A DNA stretch of 64,000 bases from Candidatus Galacturonatibacter soehngenii (GCF_008830185.1 NZ_WAGX01000004.1:434001-498000); one strand, 5' to 3'. Shown: positions 53,875-63,563, counted from the first letter of the stretch. Numbers and translations: made by a program. The notes: a model not told the origin generated them from the letters alone.

Positions 53875-54687
53875 ATGAATATTAAATATGAAAAGATAAG
53901 AGATAAACTTAAAATAGATTGTGAAGCTTGCAGCGGACTATGCTGCGTTGCATTATATTGCTCAAAAACAGATGGTTTTCCAGCCGATAAAGAGGCAGGC
54001 AAACCTTGTAGGCATTTGGAATCCAATTATAGATGTAACATACATTCTGAATTGATTAGTAAGAACTATAAAGGTTGTATTACGTATGATTGCTTTGGCG
54101 CAGGACAGAAAACAACACAACTTTTTAAAGATGTAACATGGGACGAGAATCCGAATGAAAAAGATAATATCTTTGCTATTTTTTTGATTCTTTTTCAGCT
54201 GCATCAAATGACTTGGTATCTAATAGAAGCTTCTACATTAACGTCAGATGAGACATTACTCGTAAGAATTGATAAGCTTATGAAAGAGTATGAGCAAATG
54301 TTACAGCAACCGATTATAGATATGTTAAAGTTAGACCTAGATGAATACAGAAATAGGGTGAACACGGTTTTAAAACAAATATGTAATGCGATTTCAGGTC
54401 AAAAATCAAATCAAACGAACAAAGGAAACTATTTTGGTAAAAACTTTCACAAAGCGAATTTAGACAAAAGAGATTTTAGTATGTCTTTGATGATTGCGGC
54501 AAATCTCGAAGGGTGTAGCTTAAAACAAACCTCTTTTTTGGGAGCCGACATGCGTGATGCGAATCTGTGTAATGCAGACTTAAGTGAAAGTGTATTTTTA
54601 ACGCAGATGCAGATTAATTCAGCAAAAGGGAATTCAAATACAAAAATTCCCTATTATTTGTCACGGGCGATTAGTTGGGAAATATAA
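53875..54687 (+). CDS. Cysteine-rich protein with pentapeptide repeats
   Basis: The 270-residue protein has a Cys-rich N-terminal part (CEACSGLCCVALYCSKTD, then CRHL, RCNIH, GCITYDCFG) that could bind a metal or cluster, a helical middle, and a C-terminal pentapeptide-repeat part (ANLDKRDFSMSLMIAANLEG then FLGADMRDANLCNADLS). Pentapeptide proteins form right-handed helices that can mimic DNA. The middle and N-terminal modules are known together in some Firmicute proteins, but no function is known to me. The ribosome binding site is weak. It sits behind rpiA on the same strand. Confidence 0.75.
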   Translation: MNIKYEKIRDKLKIDCEACSGLCCVALYCSKTDGFPADKEAGKPCRHLESNYRCNIHSELISKNYKGCITYDCFGAGQKTTQLFKDVTWDENPNEKDNIFAIFLILFQLHQMTWYLIEASTLTSDETLLVRIDKLMKEYEQMLQQPIIDMLKLDLDEYRNRVNTVLKQICNAISGQKSNQTNKGNYFGKNFHKANLDKRDFSMSLMIAANLEGCSLKQTSFLGADMRDANLCNADLSESVFLTQMQINSAKGNSNTKIPYYLSRAISWEI

Positions 54688-54747
54688 ATAATTATTACGA
54701 ATGTAGGATAAATGATTAAGGACAAAATATACCAGATATGTGTTGGG

Positions 54748-54810
54748 ATGGAATATTTAACAGTTAAAAGTATGAGCGGTAAAGCTACTTGTAAAGTAAC
54801 CATAACATAA
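54748..54810 (+). pseudogene. Relic of a Big2 Ig-like domain
   Basis: A 20-codon frame encodes EYLTVKSMSGKATCKVTIT, which matches the last two strands of a bacterial Ig-like (Big2) domain. Nothing of the rest of a gene remains. It lies just upstream of a protease that itself carries Big2 domains, so it may be left from a lost neighbour or a partial duplication. Confidence 0.5.
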
Positions 54811-54818
54811 GGTAAAAT

Positions 54819-54856
54819 AGAAATAGCCTGTACCATTTGGTTTAAAGGCTATTTCT
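54819..54856 (+). terminator. Hairpin terminator
   Basis: AGAAATAGCC pairs with GGCTATTTCT around an 18-base loop. It lies between the Big2 relic and the protease gene. Confidence 0.55.
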
Positions 54857-54903
54857 AATATAATGTACTTTTATATTAATATAAATACCAAGGAGATATA
54901 CAA

Positions 54904-57717
54904 ATGAAAAAGAAGATAATACTAAAATCTCTTGCCACCGTTTTAGCAGTCAGCTTGTTTTTTAACTCAAATGTCTTTGCGAGTTCATTGAGTATAAATA
55001 ATGTAACAGAAACCACAGAAACATCCGTTGACTTGGAAGATAATACTGATAAAGTCGTATCAGATAGTGAGACGGATACAGATGGTGAAGTAGGTTCAGA
55101 TGATGACATTGTAGAAGATAACAGTGAGTTACCTGATATTGATATAGATACTGATAAAGATACTGATAAAGATACTGATACAGATACAGATATTGATAAA
55201 GATGCAGACACAGATACCGATACACAATCTGATGTATTCGAAGATATGGCTGTTTATCAGTCCAATTACATAGATGAAAACTTTAAGATACCAAGTGTAA
55301 TTAATTCATATAGTGCAAATAAATCATCATTATACTCACAAGTAATTCCATCTAGTTATAGTTCAAGAGATAGACTCCCTGCTGTAAGAAACCAAGGGGG
55401 TTGGGGTACTTGTTGGAGCTTTGCCGCAGTTGGAGCTGCGGAAGCTTCTGTTATTAGTAAAGGACTTGCTGATAGCTCTATCGATCTTTCCGAATTACAA
55501 TTAGCTTACTTTTTCTATAATTCGGTAGCTGATCCCCTTGGAAATACGATTGGAGATAAAACAAAACCTTTACTAAGTAATTATCTTGATTTAGGGGGAA
55601 ATAGTGCTTTTACGACATTTGCATTAGCAAGCTGGGTAGGAGTAACAGACGAATCGATTGCTCCTTATGAAACGGCATCACTTTCAAATGCAATTGATAG
55701 TGGTCTTGCCTATGATGCCACCTATCATATGCAGAATGCATATTGGATAAATATTGCGAAAGACCGAAATGAAGTAAAGAAAATGATAATGGAACATGGT
55801 GCAGTAGCAACATCATATAATGCGGTTCAAACTACTACTTATTATAATCCATATACTTATGCTTACTATTATGATGGGGCATATAAAACGAATCATGCAG
55901 TTACGATAGTCGGTTGGGATGATGACTATAGTGTTTCTAACTTTAACGCATCTAAATGCCCTACCAGTAATGGAGCATGGCTAGTCCGAAACAGTTGGGG
56001 AGATAACTTTGGTGATAATGGTTATTTTTGGATTTCCTATGAGGATTCAGCATTTACTTCTGAATCCTATTCAAAAGCCTATGTTTTTGACTTTGAAAGT
56101 GCAGATAATTACGACCATAACTATCAATATGATGGCGCTTATGGCCTTTATTCTTATTCTATCAACAGTGGAGGAAGTATCGCAAATGTATTTACCGCAA
56201 CTGGAAATAGTACTGGAAATGCAGAGTTGATTGAGGCGGTAGCATTTGCATTATCTGATGTAAATGTAAATTATAGTATTGATATATACACAAAGTTAAA
56301 TGATCCCTCAAATCCGACCAGTGGAACGAAAGCATTATCGAGTCCCGTCACAGGTTCAACTACTTTTGTGGGTTACTATACTGTACCATTAGAGCAACCT
56401 GTAACGGTTAAAGAAGGCGATACTTTCTCAGTCGTAATAACACTTTCAAAAAATGATGGAACTTATACAACCTTCTTTGGTGATACTACATATCAGAATG
56501 GTGATTGGATTGGATTTACAAGCCAAACAGCACAAAGGCAAAGTTTTAGTAAGTATGGAGAGGGTTATACATGGACTGATTTACACAACAATAATACTGT
56601 TGCAAGAATAAAAGCTTTTACAAGTGATACTCAAGTAGAAGAGGAAACTATTTATCCAACGAATATTTCTCTAAATCAGACTTCTTTATCTTTAAAGGTT
56701 GGCAATAGTGCCTCCTTAGTTGCAACTATTTCACCTGAAAATGCAACAGATAAAGGTGTAGTATGGGAATCTTCGAATACAGACATTATTACAGTTGATA
56801 ACGGAAAGGTTGTAGCTAAGGCAACTGGAACAGCTACCATATCAGCGACTACCGTAAATGGTAAAGTAGCAAAATGCGTTGTAACAGTTACTGAGACTAA
56901 AGATGAAAATCCAGTACCGGCGACTGGAATTAAGATTAACAGCTCTTCGTTTTCCATAGCACCTGGTGAAAGTCGGAATTTAAGTGCTAATATTTCACCA
57001 TCCAATGCAACAGATAAATCCGTTACATGGACTTCATCAAATAAAAGTGTTTTCACTGTTGACTCAAATGGAATAGTTGTAGGAAAAGGTTTAGGAACGG
57101 CTACTTTAACTGCTGCAACAAAGAATGGAAAAACAGATCAAATTCAGGTTACAGTAAAACTAAGTCAAATATCAAATCTAACATCAGATTGGCAAAATGA
57201 TAGTAAAATAAGGCTAAAATGGGATAAACAATCAGGTATAAGCGGCTACGAGATTTATCGATACAACACCAGTAAGAAAAAATATATAAAAATTGCTACA
57301 ACAACATCTAATACATATACAAATAAGAAGCTTACTAGTGGAACTTCTTATAAATATAAAGTTGTTTCTTTCATAAAAGCGAATAAAAAAACAACTTATG
57401 GCCCATATTCACGTGTACTTACGGCAACGACAACAACGAAAAAGCCTACTTTAAGCATAAGTTCTACTTCAAAAAAGGCAAAATTAAAATGGTCTAAACC
57501 TGTAGGGGTTAGTGGGTATGAAATTTATATGTCTACCAATAAATCCAAGGGATATACAAAGGTTAAGACTGTTAAAAAAGCTAAAACGACCACTTATACG
57601 AAAAGTAAGCTAAAATCAAGAAAAACTTATTATTTTAAAGTAAGAACTTATCGTGTAGTAAATGGTCAAAAAGTCTACAGTACGTATAGTAAGGTACAAA
57701 AAGTTAAAATTAAATAA
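54904..57717 (+). CDS. Secreted papain-type (C1) protease with lectin-like, Big2 and fibronectin III domains
   Basis: The 937-residue protein has a signal peptide (ATVLAVSLFFNSNVFA), an acidic Asp/Thr linker (about 50-110), and a C1 peptidase. The catalytic Cys170 lies in NQGGWGTCWSFAAVG, His331 in NHAVTIVGWDDDY and Asn363 in WLVRNSWGDN. A lectin-like domain follows (about 405-575), then two Big2 domains (YPTNISLNQTSLSLKVGNSA; VPATGIKINSSSFSIAPGES) and two fibronectin III-like domains rich in Lys to the end. There is no LPxTG anchor, so it is released or bound to the wall by charge. The DNA behind the linker is a short GATACT/GATAAA repeat. It is alone in its unit, behind a hairpin. Confidence 0.92.
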   Translation: MKKKIILKSLATVLAVSLFFNSNVFASSLSINNVTETTETSVDLEDNTDKVVSDSETDTDGEVGSDDDIVEDNSELPDIDIDTDKDTDKDTDTDTDIDKDADTDTDTQSDVFEDMAVYQSNYIDENFKIPSVINSYSANKSSLYSQVIPSSYSSRDRLPAVRNQGGWGTCWSFAAVGAAEASVISKGLADSSIDLSELQLAYFFYNSVADPLGNTIGDKTKPLLSNYLDLGGNSAFTTFALASWVGVTDESIAPYETASLSNAIDSGLAYDATYHMQNAYWINIAKDRNEVKKMIMEHGAVATSYNAVQTTTYYNPYTYAYYYDGAYKTNHAVTIVGWDDDYSVSNFNASKCPTSNGAWLVRNSWGDNFGDNGYFWISYEDSAFTSESYSKAYVFDFESADNYDHNYQYDGAYGLYSYSINSGGSIANVFTATGNSTGNAELIEAVAFALSDVNVNYSIDIYTKLNDPSNPTSGTKALSSPVTGSTTFVGYYTVPLEQPVTVKEGDTFSVVITLSKNDGTYTTFFGDTTYQNGDWIGFTSQTAQRQSFSKYGEGYTWTDLHNNNTVARIKAFTSDTQVEEETIYPTNISLNQTSLSLKVGNSASLVATISPENATDKGVVWESSNTDIITVDNGKVVAKATGTATISATTVNGKVAKCVVTVTETKDENPVPATGIKINSSSFSIAPGESRNLSANISPSNATDKSVTWTSSNKSVFTVDSNGIVVGKGLGTATLTAATKNGKTDQIQVTVKLSQISNLTSDWQNDSKIRLKWDKQSGISGYEIYRYNTSKKKYIKIATTTSNTYTNKKLTSGTSYKYKVVSFIKANKKTTYGPYSRVLTATTTTKKPTLSISSTSKKAKLKWSKPVGVSGYEIYMSTNKSKGYTKVKTVKKAKTTTYTKSKLKSRKTYYFKVRTYRVVNGQKVYSTYSKVQKVKIK
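55135..55226 (+). repeat. Hexamer-type repeat encoding the Asp/Thr linker
   Basis: Units of GATACT, GATAAA and GATACA repeat about fifteen times and encode D-T and D-K pairs. Such tracts change length by slippage, so the linker length could vary. Confidence 0.7.
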
Positions 57718-57922
57718 TATAGATAAGAGAGCATTGTATGGCTGAAAAGGGCAAGATTAGTCTGGATTAATATGATATAGAAGCCATATTATTTGCTTTT
57801 GGAAATGATTTTATCTTTACTCTGTATAATTAAAATTTAAGGAGTGCCTTTGATTTATCAAATATTCTTTTGTATAAGCAGATAATATTTTACTTTTAAA
57901 CTAAATTGAGAAGGGATTAATA

Positions 57923-58645
57923 ATGCATATAGATAATTATATTAATAGTATAAAAATAAATTGGAACAAGCAAGAATATAAAGATTACTATAACGATATT
58001 AGTAGCCTTAAAAATCTTAATAATTTAGATTTTAAGAAAAAAATTACTTTTTTTGTAGGTGAAAACGGATCTGGAAAGTCTACTTTGCTTGAAGCTATTG
58101 CAGTAAATTATGGTTTTAATCCTGAAGGTGGTAGTATTAATTACAATTTTAGCACAAAGTCAACACATTCATCTTTATCAGATTTACTACTTCTCTCAAA
58201 GGGCATTCGGGCAAAAGATGGTTTTTTTCTTAGAGCAGAAGGTTTCTATAATATGGCTAGTTACGTGGATGATATAGGAGTTAATTTAAATGGATATGGT
58301 GGAAGGTCATTGCATGAACAGTCACACGGCGAAAGCTTTCTTGCATTAATAAATAATAGATTTAGAGGAAATGGATTATATTTACTAGATGAACCTGAAG
58401 CAGCACTTTCACCTCAAAGACAATTATCATTGCTCATAAAGATAAATGAATTGGTTAATAATAATTCTCAATTTATAATAGCAACTCACTCTCCAATTTT
58501 ATTAGGAATTGATGATGCATGTATTTATTCTTTTGACAGTGAAACAATAAATCAAATCACATATGAAGAAACAGAAAGTTATAATATAACTAAACTTTTT
58601 ATTGAAAATAGAAAGTTACTTTTAAAAAAATTATATTCTAATTAA
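57923..58645 (+). CDS. AAA family ATPase (AAA_21, RecF/SMC-like head)
   Basis: The 240-residue protein has Walker A GENGSGKSTLLEAIAVNY after KKITFFV, a signature region QSHGESFLALINNRF, Walker B GLYLLDEPEAALSP and an H-loop His in IIATHSPILLG. It is a compact single-head ATPase of the type found in OLD, RecF and many defence systems, lacking the coiled coil of SMC proteins. No nuclease or toxin domain is fused. No tight operon partner is seen; the next gene starts almost 500 bases away. AGAAGGG precedes the ATG. Its role is not predictable. Confidence 0.85.
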   Translation: MHIDNYINSIKINWNKQEYKDYYNDISSLKNLNNLDFKKKITFFVGENGSGKSTLLEAIAVNYGFNPEGGSINYNFSTKSTHSSLSDLLLLSKGIRAKDGFFLRAEGFYNMASYVDDIGVNLNGYGGRSLHEQSHGESFLALINNRFRGNGLYLLDEPEAALSPQRQLSLLIKINELVNNNSQFIIATHSPILLGIDDACIYSFDSETINQITYEETESYNITKLFIENRKLLLKKLYSN

Positions 58646-59140
58646 TAAGAATTTAATGCAAAAACATATATATTCAACACTAAAGTAGCCTACCTTATGA
58701 GAGTTCAAAATAATAAAAGATGAATTTTTTATAAAAACAAGAGTCTTGATTATTTTGTAAAGGATATAGATAAAAAAAGACATTATCTTCAAAAATGTTT
58801 ATAAATCCGCATAATAGATGAGCACCTAATATAATAAATAACCAAAAAACGACAAAATTATATATGATAATAATGTCGTTTTTTATAACTTATTGAGAAA
58901 TGAATTTTTTTACAATGTCGAGAAATATAAATGGTAAATTATTGTAATATGGTTTAAACTGATATTAACTTGTTCATTTAATATGTACTAAAGTATATTA
59001 GCATATAGTAGCAGCAATAGGAAATTAACATGATTTTTAATTTATACAATGGCTACTAAGTAATTAGCAACGTAATTCACCTTAAATAAATAATCGAATA
59101 AAAACATTATGTATATTTTGTAATGCGAAAGGATAACGTT
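58646..59140. other. Gene-free AT-rich stretch with one terminator
   Basis: About 500 bases with no open frame supported by a ribosome binding site. It holds a hairpin at 58844-58884 and several tATATA and AATTA runs. No repeat or attachment site was recognised. Confidence 0.4.
58844..58884 (+). terminator. Rho-independent terminator
   Basis: AAAAAACGACA pairs with TGTCGTTTTTT around a 19-base loop. It lies some 200 bases after the ATPase stop. Confidence 0.7.
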
Positions 59141-60094
59141 ATGAAATGGATAGAAAAGTTTCCTAAGAATGTTAAGCCCACTTATGAGGAATTAATTGAG
59201 TTTTTTCCAGAAGGAATCCGCGAACTGTTTTTGGTCTTTGACAATAAAATGGCATCTGATTATCAAGTATATAATAATTATCCTCGTTTTGATAAAACTT
59301 CAGGCTGGAAATACGGTTATTGTCGTAAATACCGCGTTGAATTGCTATCTGTTACAATCGTCGACGATTCGTTTAAAGCATTGGGCATTACTGTAAAAGA
59401 TAATAAATCTTTAAATGTCTTGCTTGAAAAATGCAAAGCAAAATATGATGATGGATACGAAGAGAGGTATAACCTAATAACAACTGCTAAAAAAACCAAT
59501 CAAATGATTAGAACGAAATCTCGTTTAGAACGTGAAAAAAAAGAACTTATGGAGTTGACTGAAAATATCAATTCATCAAAATTCAATAAATCGAAATGGG
59601 CCGATAAAGTATCGAGAAATAAGTTAATCAAACTCTATCAAGGCGAAGCGAAAGGGCTTCTTGATGAAGATTTGCTAGATGATATTGGGTATACATTTTA
59701 TACTCGGTGTAAGCAGGCAAGAGATACTCGTGAACATTTAGAAAAAGGTGAAATAATCTGTCATTTTTGTGGCACGGTGCATAAAGCCGTCAGTTATACG
59801 GCATTGATAGCATGCCCATGTGGTTATTACTATACATATCGTGAATATCGTCGCAGTTGTAACGCGAATAATGTACCTGGAGGACGCGCAACAGAAATAT
59901 TTAAAGCATATACAGATAATTGGTTAATGTGTAAATCAGCAAGTGAAAAGATGTTGCTAATAGATGAGTTAGTTCACGAATGTCATGTGAGTGCTATGAC
60001 GGGGGTTAAAGGCAGAAGCGTATGTATGAATTTAGTGGAAGGAAGTCTGGCACAGATAAAAAATATGTTGGAGATGTTAGCAGGACATGAGTAA
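59141..60094 (+). CDS. Hypothetical protein with a central zinc ribbon
   Basis: The 317-residue protein has an N-terminal part (KNVKPTYEELIEFF then SGWKYGYCRKYRVEL) that loosely recalls DUF3788, a basic coiled helix (LEREKKELMELTENI), and a zinc ribbon CHFCGTVHKA with CPCGYYYTYREYRRSC. The C-terminal part LIDELVHECHVSAMTGVKGR has Cys and His that could belong to a metal site. No catalytic call is possible. The start at 59141 is behind AAAGGA; an upstream ATG at 59123 is the other choice. It is in the AT-rich accessory stretch and has no close partner. Confidence 0.55.
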   Translation: MKWIEKFPKNVKPTYEELIEFFPEGIRELFLVFDNKMASDYQVYNNYPRFDKTSGWKYGYCRKYRVELLSVTIVDDSFKALGITVKDNKSLNVLLEKCKAKYDDGYEERYNLITTAKKTNQMIRTKSRLEREKKELMELTENINSSKFNKSKWADKVSRNKLIKLYQGEAKGLLDEDLLDDIGYTFYTRCKQARDTREHLEKGEIICHFCGTVHKAVSYTALIACPCGYYYTYREYRRSCNANNVPGGRATEIFKAYTDNWLMCKSASEKMLLIDELVHECHVSAMTGVKGRSVCMNLVEGSLAQIKNMLEMLAGHE

Positions 60095-60288
60095 ATCCAA
60101 ACTTTCCATTATATTTATAAAAGTTATATATAGTCATTTGAATGAGAAAATTATGAATATACTTTTTATTGGAAGCACACATGCTGAAAAACGCTATTAT
60201 CAAAGAACCTAATATAAGGCGAGTAAAACAGTTTTATATCGAACAGTTTTAACAGGGGATTATTCATATTTTGTATAGGAGGGAACAT

Positions 60289-60675
60289 ATGAAAAATTAT
60301 ACTCAAGTTTATGTAAAAAATAGTTTTGAAGCGGCAGAAATGTATTGTGAGGCCTTTGGTGCAGAGATTACATTTGAAATAAAAAATGCTGACGAAACTG
60401 CTTATGATCACTGTGAATTATCGGTAGATGGAGAAGGATTTTTAGCATTAAGTGAAGCAGTGAATCCTTGTGATATAAATTTAGTTCACAAAATGAAATG
60501 GGAAACTATGACGTTTAATGTTTTTGAAATGGGGAGCGAGGAAGCGGTTTATAATGCCTTTCATATTTTGAGTAATGGCGGTGTTATTATTAATCCCATT
60601 CAGGAAGTTCCATGGAGCAAGTGTTGTGCGACTGTTATAGACAAATATGGTGTGTGTTGGTGGATTGCAATTTGA
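60289..60675 (+). CDS. VOC family protein, PhnB-like
   Basis: The 128-residue protein has the PhnB-type VOC pattern: YTQVYVKNSFEAAEMYCEAF with GAEITFEI at the start, and VPWSKCCATVIDKYGVCWWI at the end, the PW----V-DKYGV-W motif. It could bind a small molecule or an antibiotic, but PhnB-like proteins have no firm function. The start at 60289 follows AGGAGG; the earlier ATG at 60271 lies before it. The coding end overlaps the open frame of the following methyltransferase, whose true start is after it. Accessory region. Confidence 0.85.
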   Translation: MKNYTQVYVKNSFEAAEMYCEAFGAEITFEIKNADETAYDHCELSVDGEGFLALSEAVNPCDINLVHKMKWETMTFNVFEMGSEEAVYNAFHILSNGGVIINPIQEVPWSKCCATVIDKYGVCWWIAI

Positions 60676-60694
60676 ATTAGAGGAGGTGTTTACA

Positions 60695-61285
60695 TTGAAT
60701 GTTATAACACATTACGATAAACTTATAGATGATAATAATGACCCATTCCGCGACCCGCCTCCTCTACGAAAGTATATGGACAAGTGGGATGGTCAAGTAT
60801 TCATAGATTCAATGCGTCTCTCTCGAACAAAAAAAGTACTTGAAATTGGTATAGGAACAGGTAGAATAGCAGCAAAAGTAGCACCTTTATGTGTAAAACT
60901 AGTAGGGATAGACATATCACCTAAAACAATCAAACGAGCTAAAGAAAACCTTTCAGATTTCAATAATATAGAGTTTGTTTGTGCAAACTTTTCAGATTAT
61001 GTTTTTGATGAAACATTTGATGTAATATATTCCTCACTGACAATGATGCACTTTGAAGACAAACAACAAATTATTGTTAAGGTTAATGAATTGCTAAATG
61101 AAAATGGTATTTTCTGTTTATCTATTGATAAAAATTTAAATGATTATATTGATATGAGCGACTACAAATTAAAGATATATCCAGACAACCTTGATAATAT
61201 ATCGAAATATATCAATTTAACGGAAATGAATATCATCAATCAATTCGAGACAGACTTTGCATATATTTTCATTTGTATGAAATAG
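60695..61285 (+). CDS. Class I SAM-dependent methyltransferase
   Basis: The 196-residue protein has a Methyltransf_11-type domain: VLEIGIGTGRIAAKVAPL as motif I, VGIDISPKTIKRAKENL for the ribose-binding acidic residue, FVCANFSDYVFDETFDVIYS with SSLTMMHFED, and NENGIFCLSIDKNLN. The DPFRDPPPLRKYMDKWDG start is typical of a group of unnamed methyltransferases in Firmicutes. The start is TTG at 60695 with AGGAGGT seven bases before; an ATG at 60647 overlaps the VOC gene. Substrate is unknown. It lies 19 bases after the VOC gene and is likely co-transcribed. Confidence 0.88.
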   Translation: MNVITHYDKLIDDNNDPFRDPPPLRKYMDKWDGQVFIDSMRLSRTKKVLEIGIGTGRIAAKVAPLCVKLVGIDISPKTIKRAKENLSDFNNIEFVCANFSDYVFDETFDVIYSSLTMMHFEDKQQIIVKVNELLNENGIFCLSIDKNLNDYIDMSDYKLKIYPDNLDNISKYINLTEMNIINQFETDFAYIFICMK

Positions 61286-61773
61286 AAAAAACATAGCCGT
61301 TTTTGAAGATTGAGAAAGCGGAAGACAAACCAATGGTAATCCTTACCAAACAGAAAACAAATTACCAGATTTACATCAAGTGACAACAAGATATTTTATG
61401 TTGATAACTTTTTATCAACAGCTTTTCGTTAAAGTTGTGTTTCGCGAATAGTTAAAACTATGCTTATATCGTATAGATCTGGAAAAATTTTATAAATAAT
61501 CTGTCCACATGAACATACAATGAACTAATTTAGTATAACACTACTCTAAGGCTAATATAATATTTAATATCTATTTTTATAATGAACTAAATCTGTATGA
61601 TGATTTAAAATGAATACATTCTATATATCTTGGTAACATATTCTCATCAATAACATAAAAAAAATGAACACATTTTGTATAATACTTAATGCATTCATTT
61701 TTTGGTTATCCTCGTTACCATAGTATCCATGTTTTCTTGATATATGTAACGAAACTTGTATCAATTCAATATT
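61286..61773. other. Gene-free stretch with degenerate repeats
   Basis: About 490 bases lie between the convergent methyltransferase and arsA. Near 61519-61690 the word AATGAA-(C/T)-A followed by TGTATA or AGTATA recurs about four times. A terminator-like hairpin (61659-61703) is the only clear structure. Confidence 0.4.
61658..61703. terminator. Terminator serving arsA
   Basis: AAAAAATGAA pairs with TTCATTTTTT, and CATT with AATG inside, around a 13-base loop. A and T runs at both ends allow use on either strand. Confidence 0.6.
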
Positions 61774-63510
61774 CTAGAGTGTAAATAAATTATTGCCTTT
61801 TATTTCTTCCCCACGCCAGCTAATTATTGCAAAGTTTCCGTTAGAATGTTTATCAACCTTATTTATCCAAGAAATCTCATTGCTGGCCTTTGCTGATAAT
61901 AACTGATTACTTGTATTAGTATGATAAAGCGAAGAATTGATAATCCACCAATTTGTTGCAATGTTGGCTCGTTTTAAATCTTCTTCAAGGCGTACAGCTT
62001 CGTAAACTGGAGTGGTTTCTGCTAATGTTACAATAATAACTTCTGTTTCATTTTGATCACGCAGCCTTGGAAGAAGTTTCTTTGCGGATTCAGGAATATC
62101 TCCCTGTGAACGTTTCATCTCTTTAGTGTAGCTTTGAGTAGAGTCTAAAAGCAAAAGTGTATGTCCAGTTGGTGCAGTATCTATTACTACAACCTGCTCT
62201 TCTGCTTTTTCCACAATATCTGCAAAAGCTCGAAACACTGCTATCTCTTGTGTACAAGGGGAACGTAAATCCTCTTCTATATAGGCAATATCCTCATCGG
62301 ACATAGTTTCTCTTGCTTTTGATAGAACCTCTTCTTGATATTTTTTAAGCTCTTCTTTTTCGTCAATATGGCTCATTGTAATGCCGCTCTTTTCGTCAAT
62401 TATAAACTTAAGATGAGCAGCTGGATCAGTTGTGGTTAAATGAACTTTCTTACCTTTTGCAGCTAATCCTAAAGCTATTGCTGCCGCAATTGTTGTCTTT
62501 CCTACCCCACCTTTTCCCATGGTGAAAATAACCTTTTTATTTGTTTTATCTAAATTATCAATAATATCTTTGAGCTGAAAAATTGTTTGTGTATTGATAG
62601 TTTCATCGCAAGTGACATAGTTGTCAGATATAAGGAATGAACGCACATTTTCAATTCCTGTGATATTATATGCTCGAAGTGGTATCTTATAAGTTTTTAA
62701 TTCTTGTAAAACTTGGGGAATTTCAGAAAGTGCTCTTTGTTGTTTCTGATATAAACTCTCGGAAATTTTGTCGTCATAATTATCCAACACACCATTAATT
62801 ACTAATGTCTGGTTAATTACACCAATACTAGCAAGTTCTTTTGATGCTCTTTCCGCTTCTTTTAGAGGCGCTTTCTCGGGACGGCTGACAAGAATAAGGG
62901 TAGTTTGCTTGACATCTGCCAAAGTTTCAACCGCCTTTATATAAATTTCTTTTTTACTTTCCAGGCCAGAAAGCTGACCTAGGCATGAAGCCCCATGTGT
63001 ACTTTCGCTGATAAAATTACTCCATGCTGATGGTAATTGTAGCATCCTTAGGGTATGACCTGTGGGAGCCGTATCAAATATAATATGATCATATTCTTTC
63101 TGTAATTTTTCATCTGTAATAAAATTAGAAAATTCATTGAAAGCGGCAATCTCTACCGTACAAGAACCAGACAGTTGTTCTTCCATATTGTTTAATACCA
63201 CATCAGGTAACTTTCCACGATATGGTGCTATAACACTTTCCCTGTATTCAGCTGCAGCTTGCACAGGATCTAAATTTACTACAACAAGATTTGCTACACC
63301 CTTGATAGGGACTCCTTTGTTGGTAAGTTCGGTTTTAAAAACATCCTGTAAATTCGATGCGGGATCTGTGCTAATTAATATCACTCTCTTACCGCGATCT
63401 GCAAGTGTAACTGCAGTGGCACATGCTGTGGATGTTTTACCTACCCCACCTTTTCCTGTATAAAATAAGTATTTAGTAAGCGCAATATCTTGTGGATTAA
63501 AATTCTCCAT
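61774..63510 (-). CDS. arsA: Arsenite-efflux ATPase ArsA
   Basis: The 578-residue protein is a double P-loop ATPase: GKGGVGKTSTA at residues 19-29 and GKGGVGKTTIA at 332-342. Both DTAPTGHT signal motifs are present. The arsenite-binding cysteines are Cys117 (GSCTVEIAAF), Cys176 (GASCLGQL) and Cys419 (SPCTQEIAVF), at positions like Cys113, Cys172 and Cys422 of the E. coli plasmid ArsA. It is cytoplasmic and, with an ArsB- or Acr3-type membrane pump, pushes arsenite out. The pump gene is not in the window. The arsD gene lies 53 bases upstream on the same strand. Confidence 0.95.
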   Translation of the reverse strand: MENFNPQDIALTKYLFYTGKGGVGKTSTACATAVTLADRGKRVILISTDPASNLQDVFKTELTNKGVPIKGVANLVVVNLDPVQAAAEYRESVIAPYRGKLPDVVLNNMEEQLSGSCTVEIAAFNEFSNFITDEKLQKEYDHIIFDTAPTGHTLRMLQLPSAWSNFISESTHGASCLGQLSGLESKKEIYIKAVETLADVKQTTLILVSRPEKAPLKEAERASKELASIGVINQTLVINGVLDNYDDKISESLYQKQQRALSEIPQVLQELKTYKIPLRAYNITGIENVRSFLISDNYVTCDETINTQTIFQLKDIIDNLDKTNKKVIFTMGKGGVGKTTIAAAIALGLAAKGKKVHLTTTDPAAHLKFIIDEKSGITMSHIDEKEELKKYQEEVLSKARETMSDEDIAYIEEDLRSPCTQEIAVFRAFADIVEKAEEQVVVIDTAPTGHTLLLLDSTQSYTKEMKRSQGDIPESAKKLLPRLRDQNETEVIIVTLAETTPVYEAVRLEEDLKRANIATNWWIINSSLYHTNTSNQLLSAKASNEISWINKVDKHSNGNFAIISWRGEEIKGNNLFTL

Positions 63511-63563
63511 ATAAAGTACCTCCAGTTTTGTTTAATTATATGGGATGCGTTTCATTTAAACCA

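Noticed and set aside
54876-55211. Minus-strand frame rich in Ser and Val opposite the protease N-terminus
   Set aside because: It is the mirror of the Asp/Thr repeat and has no ribosome binding site. The plus-strand protease has clear signal peptide and domains.
60095-60288. Short frame near 60154 (MNILFIGSTHAEKRYYQRT)
   Set aside because: Nineteen codons with a weak ribosome binding site and no similarity that I can name; likely chance.
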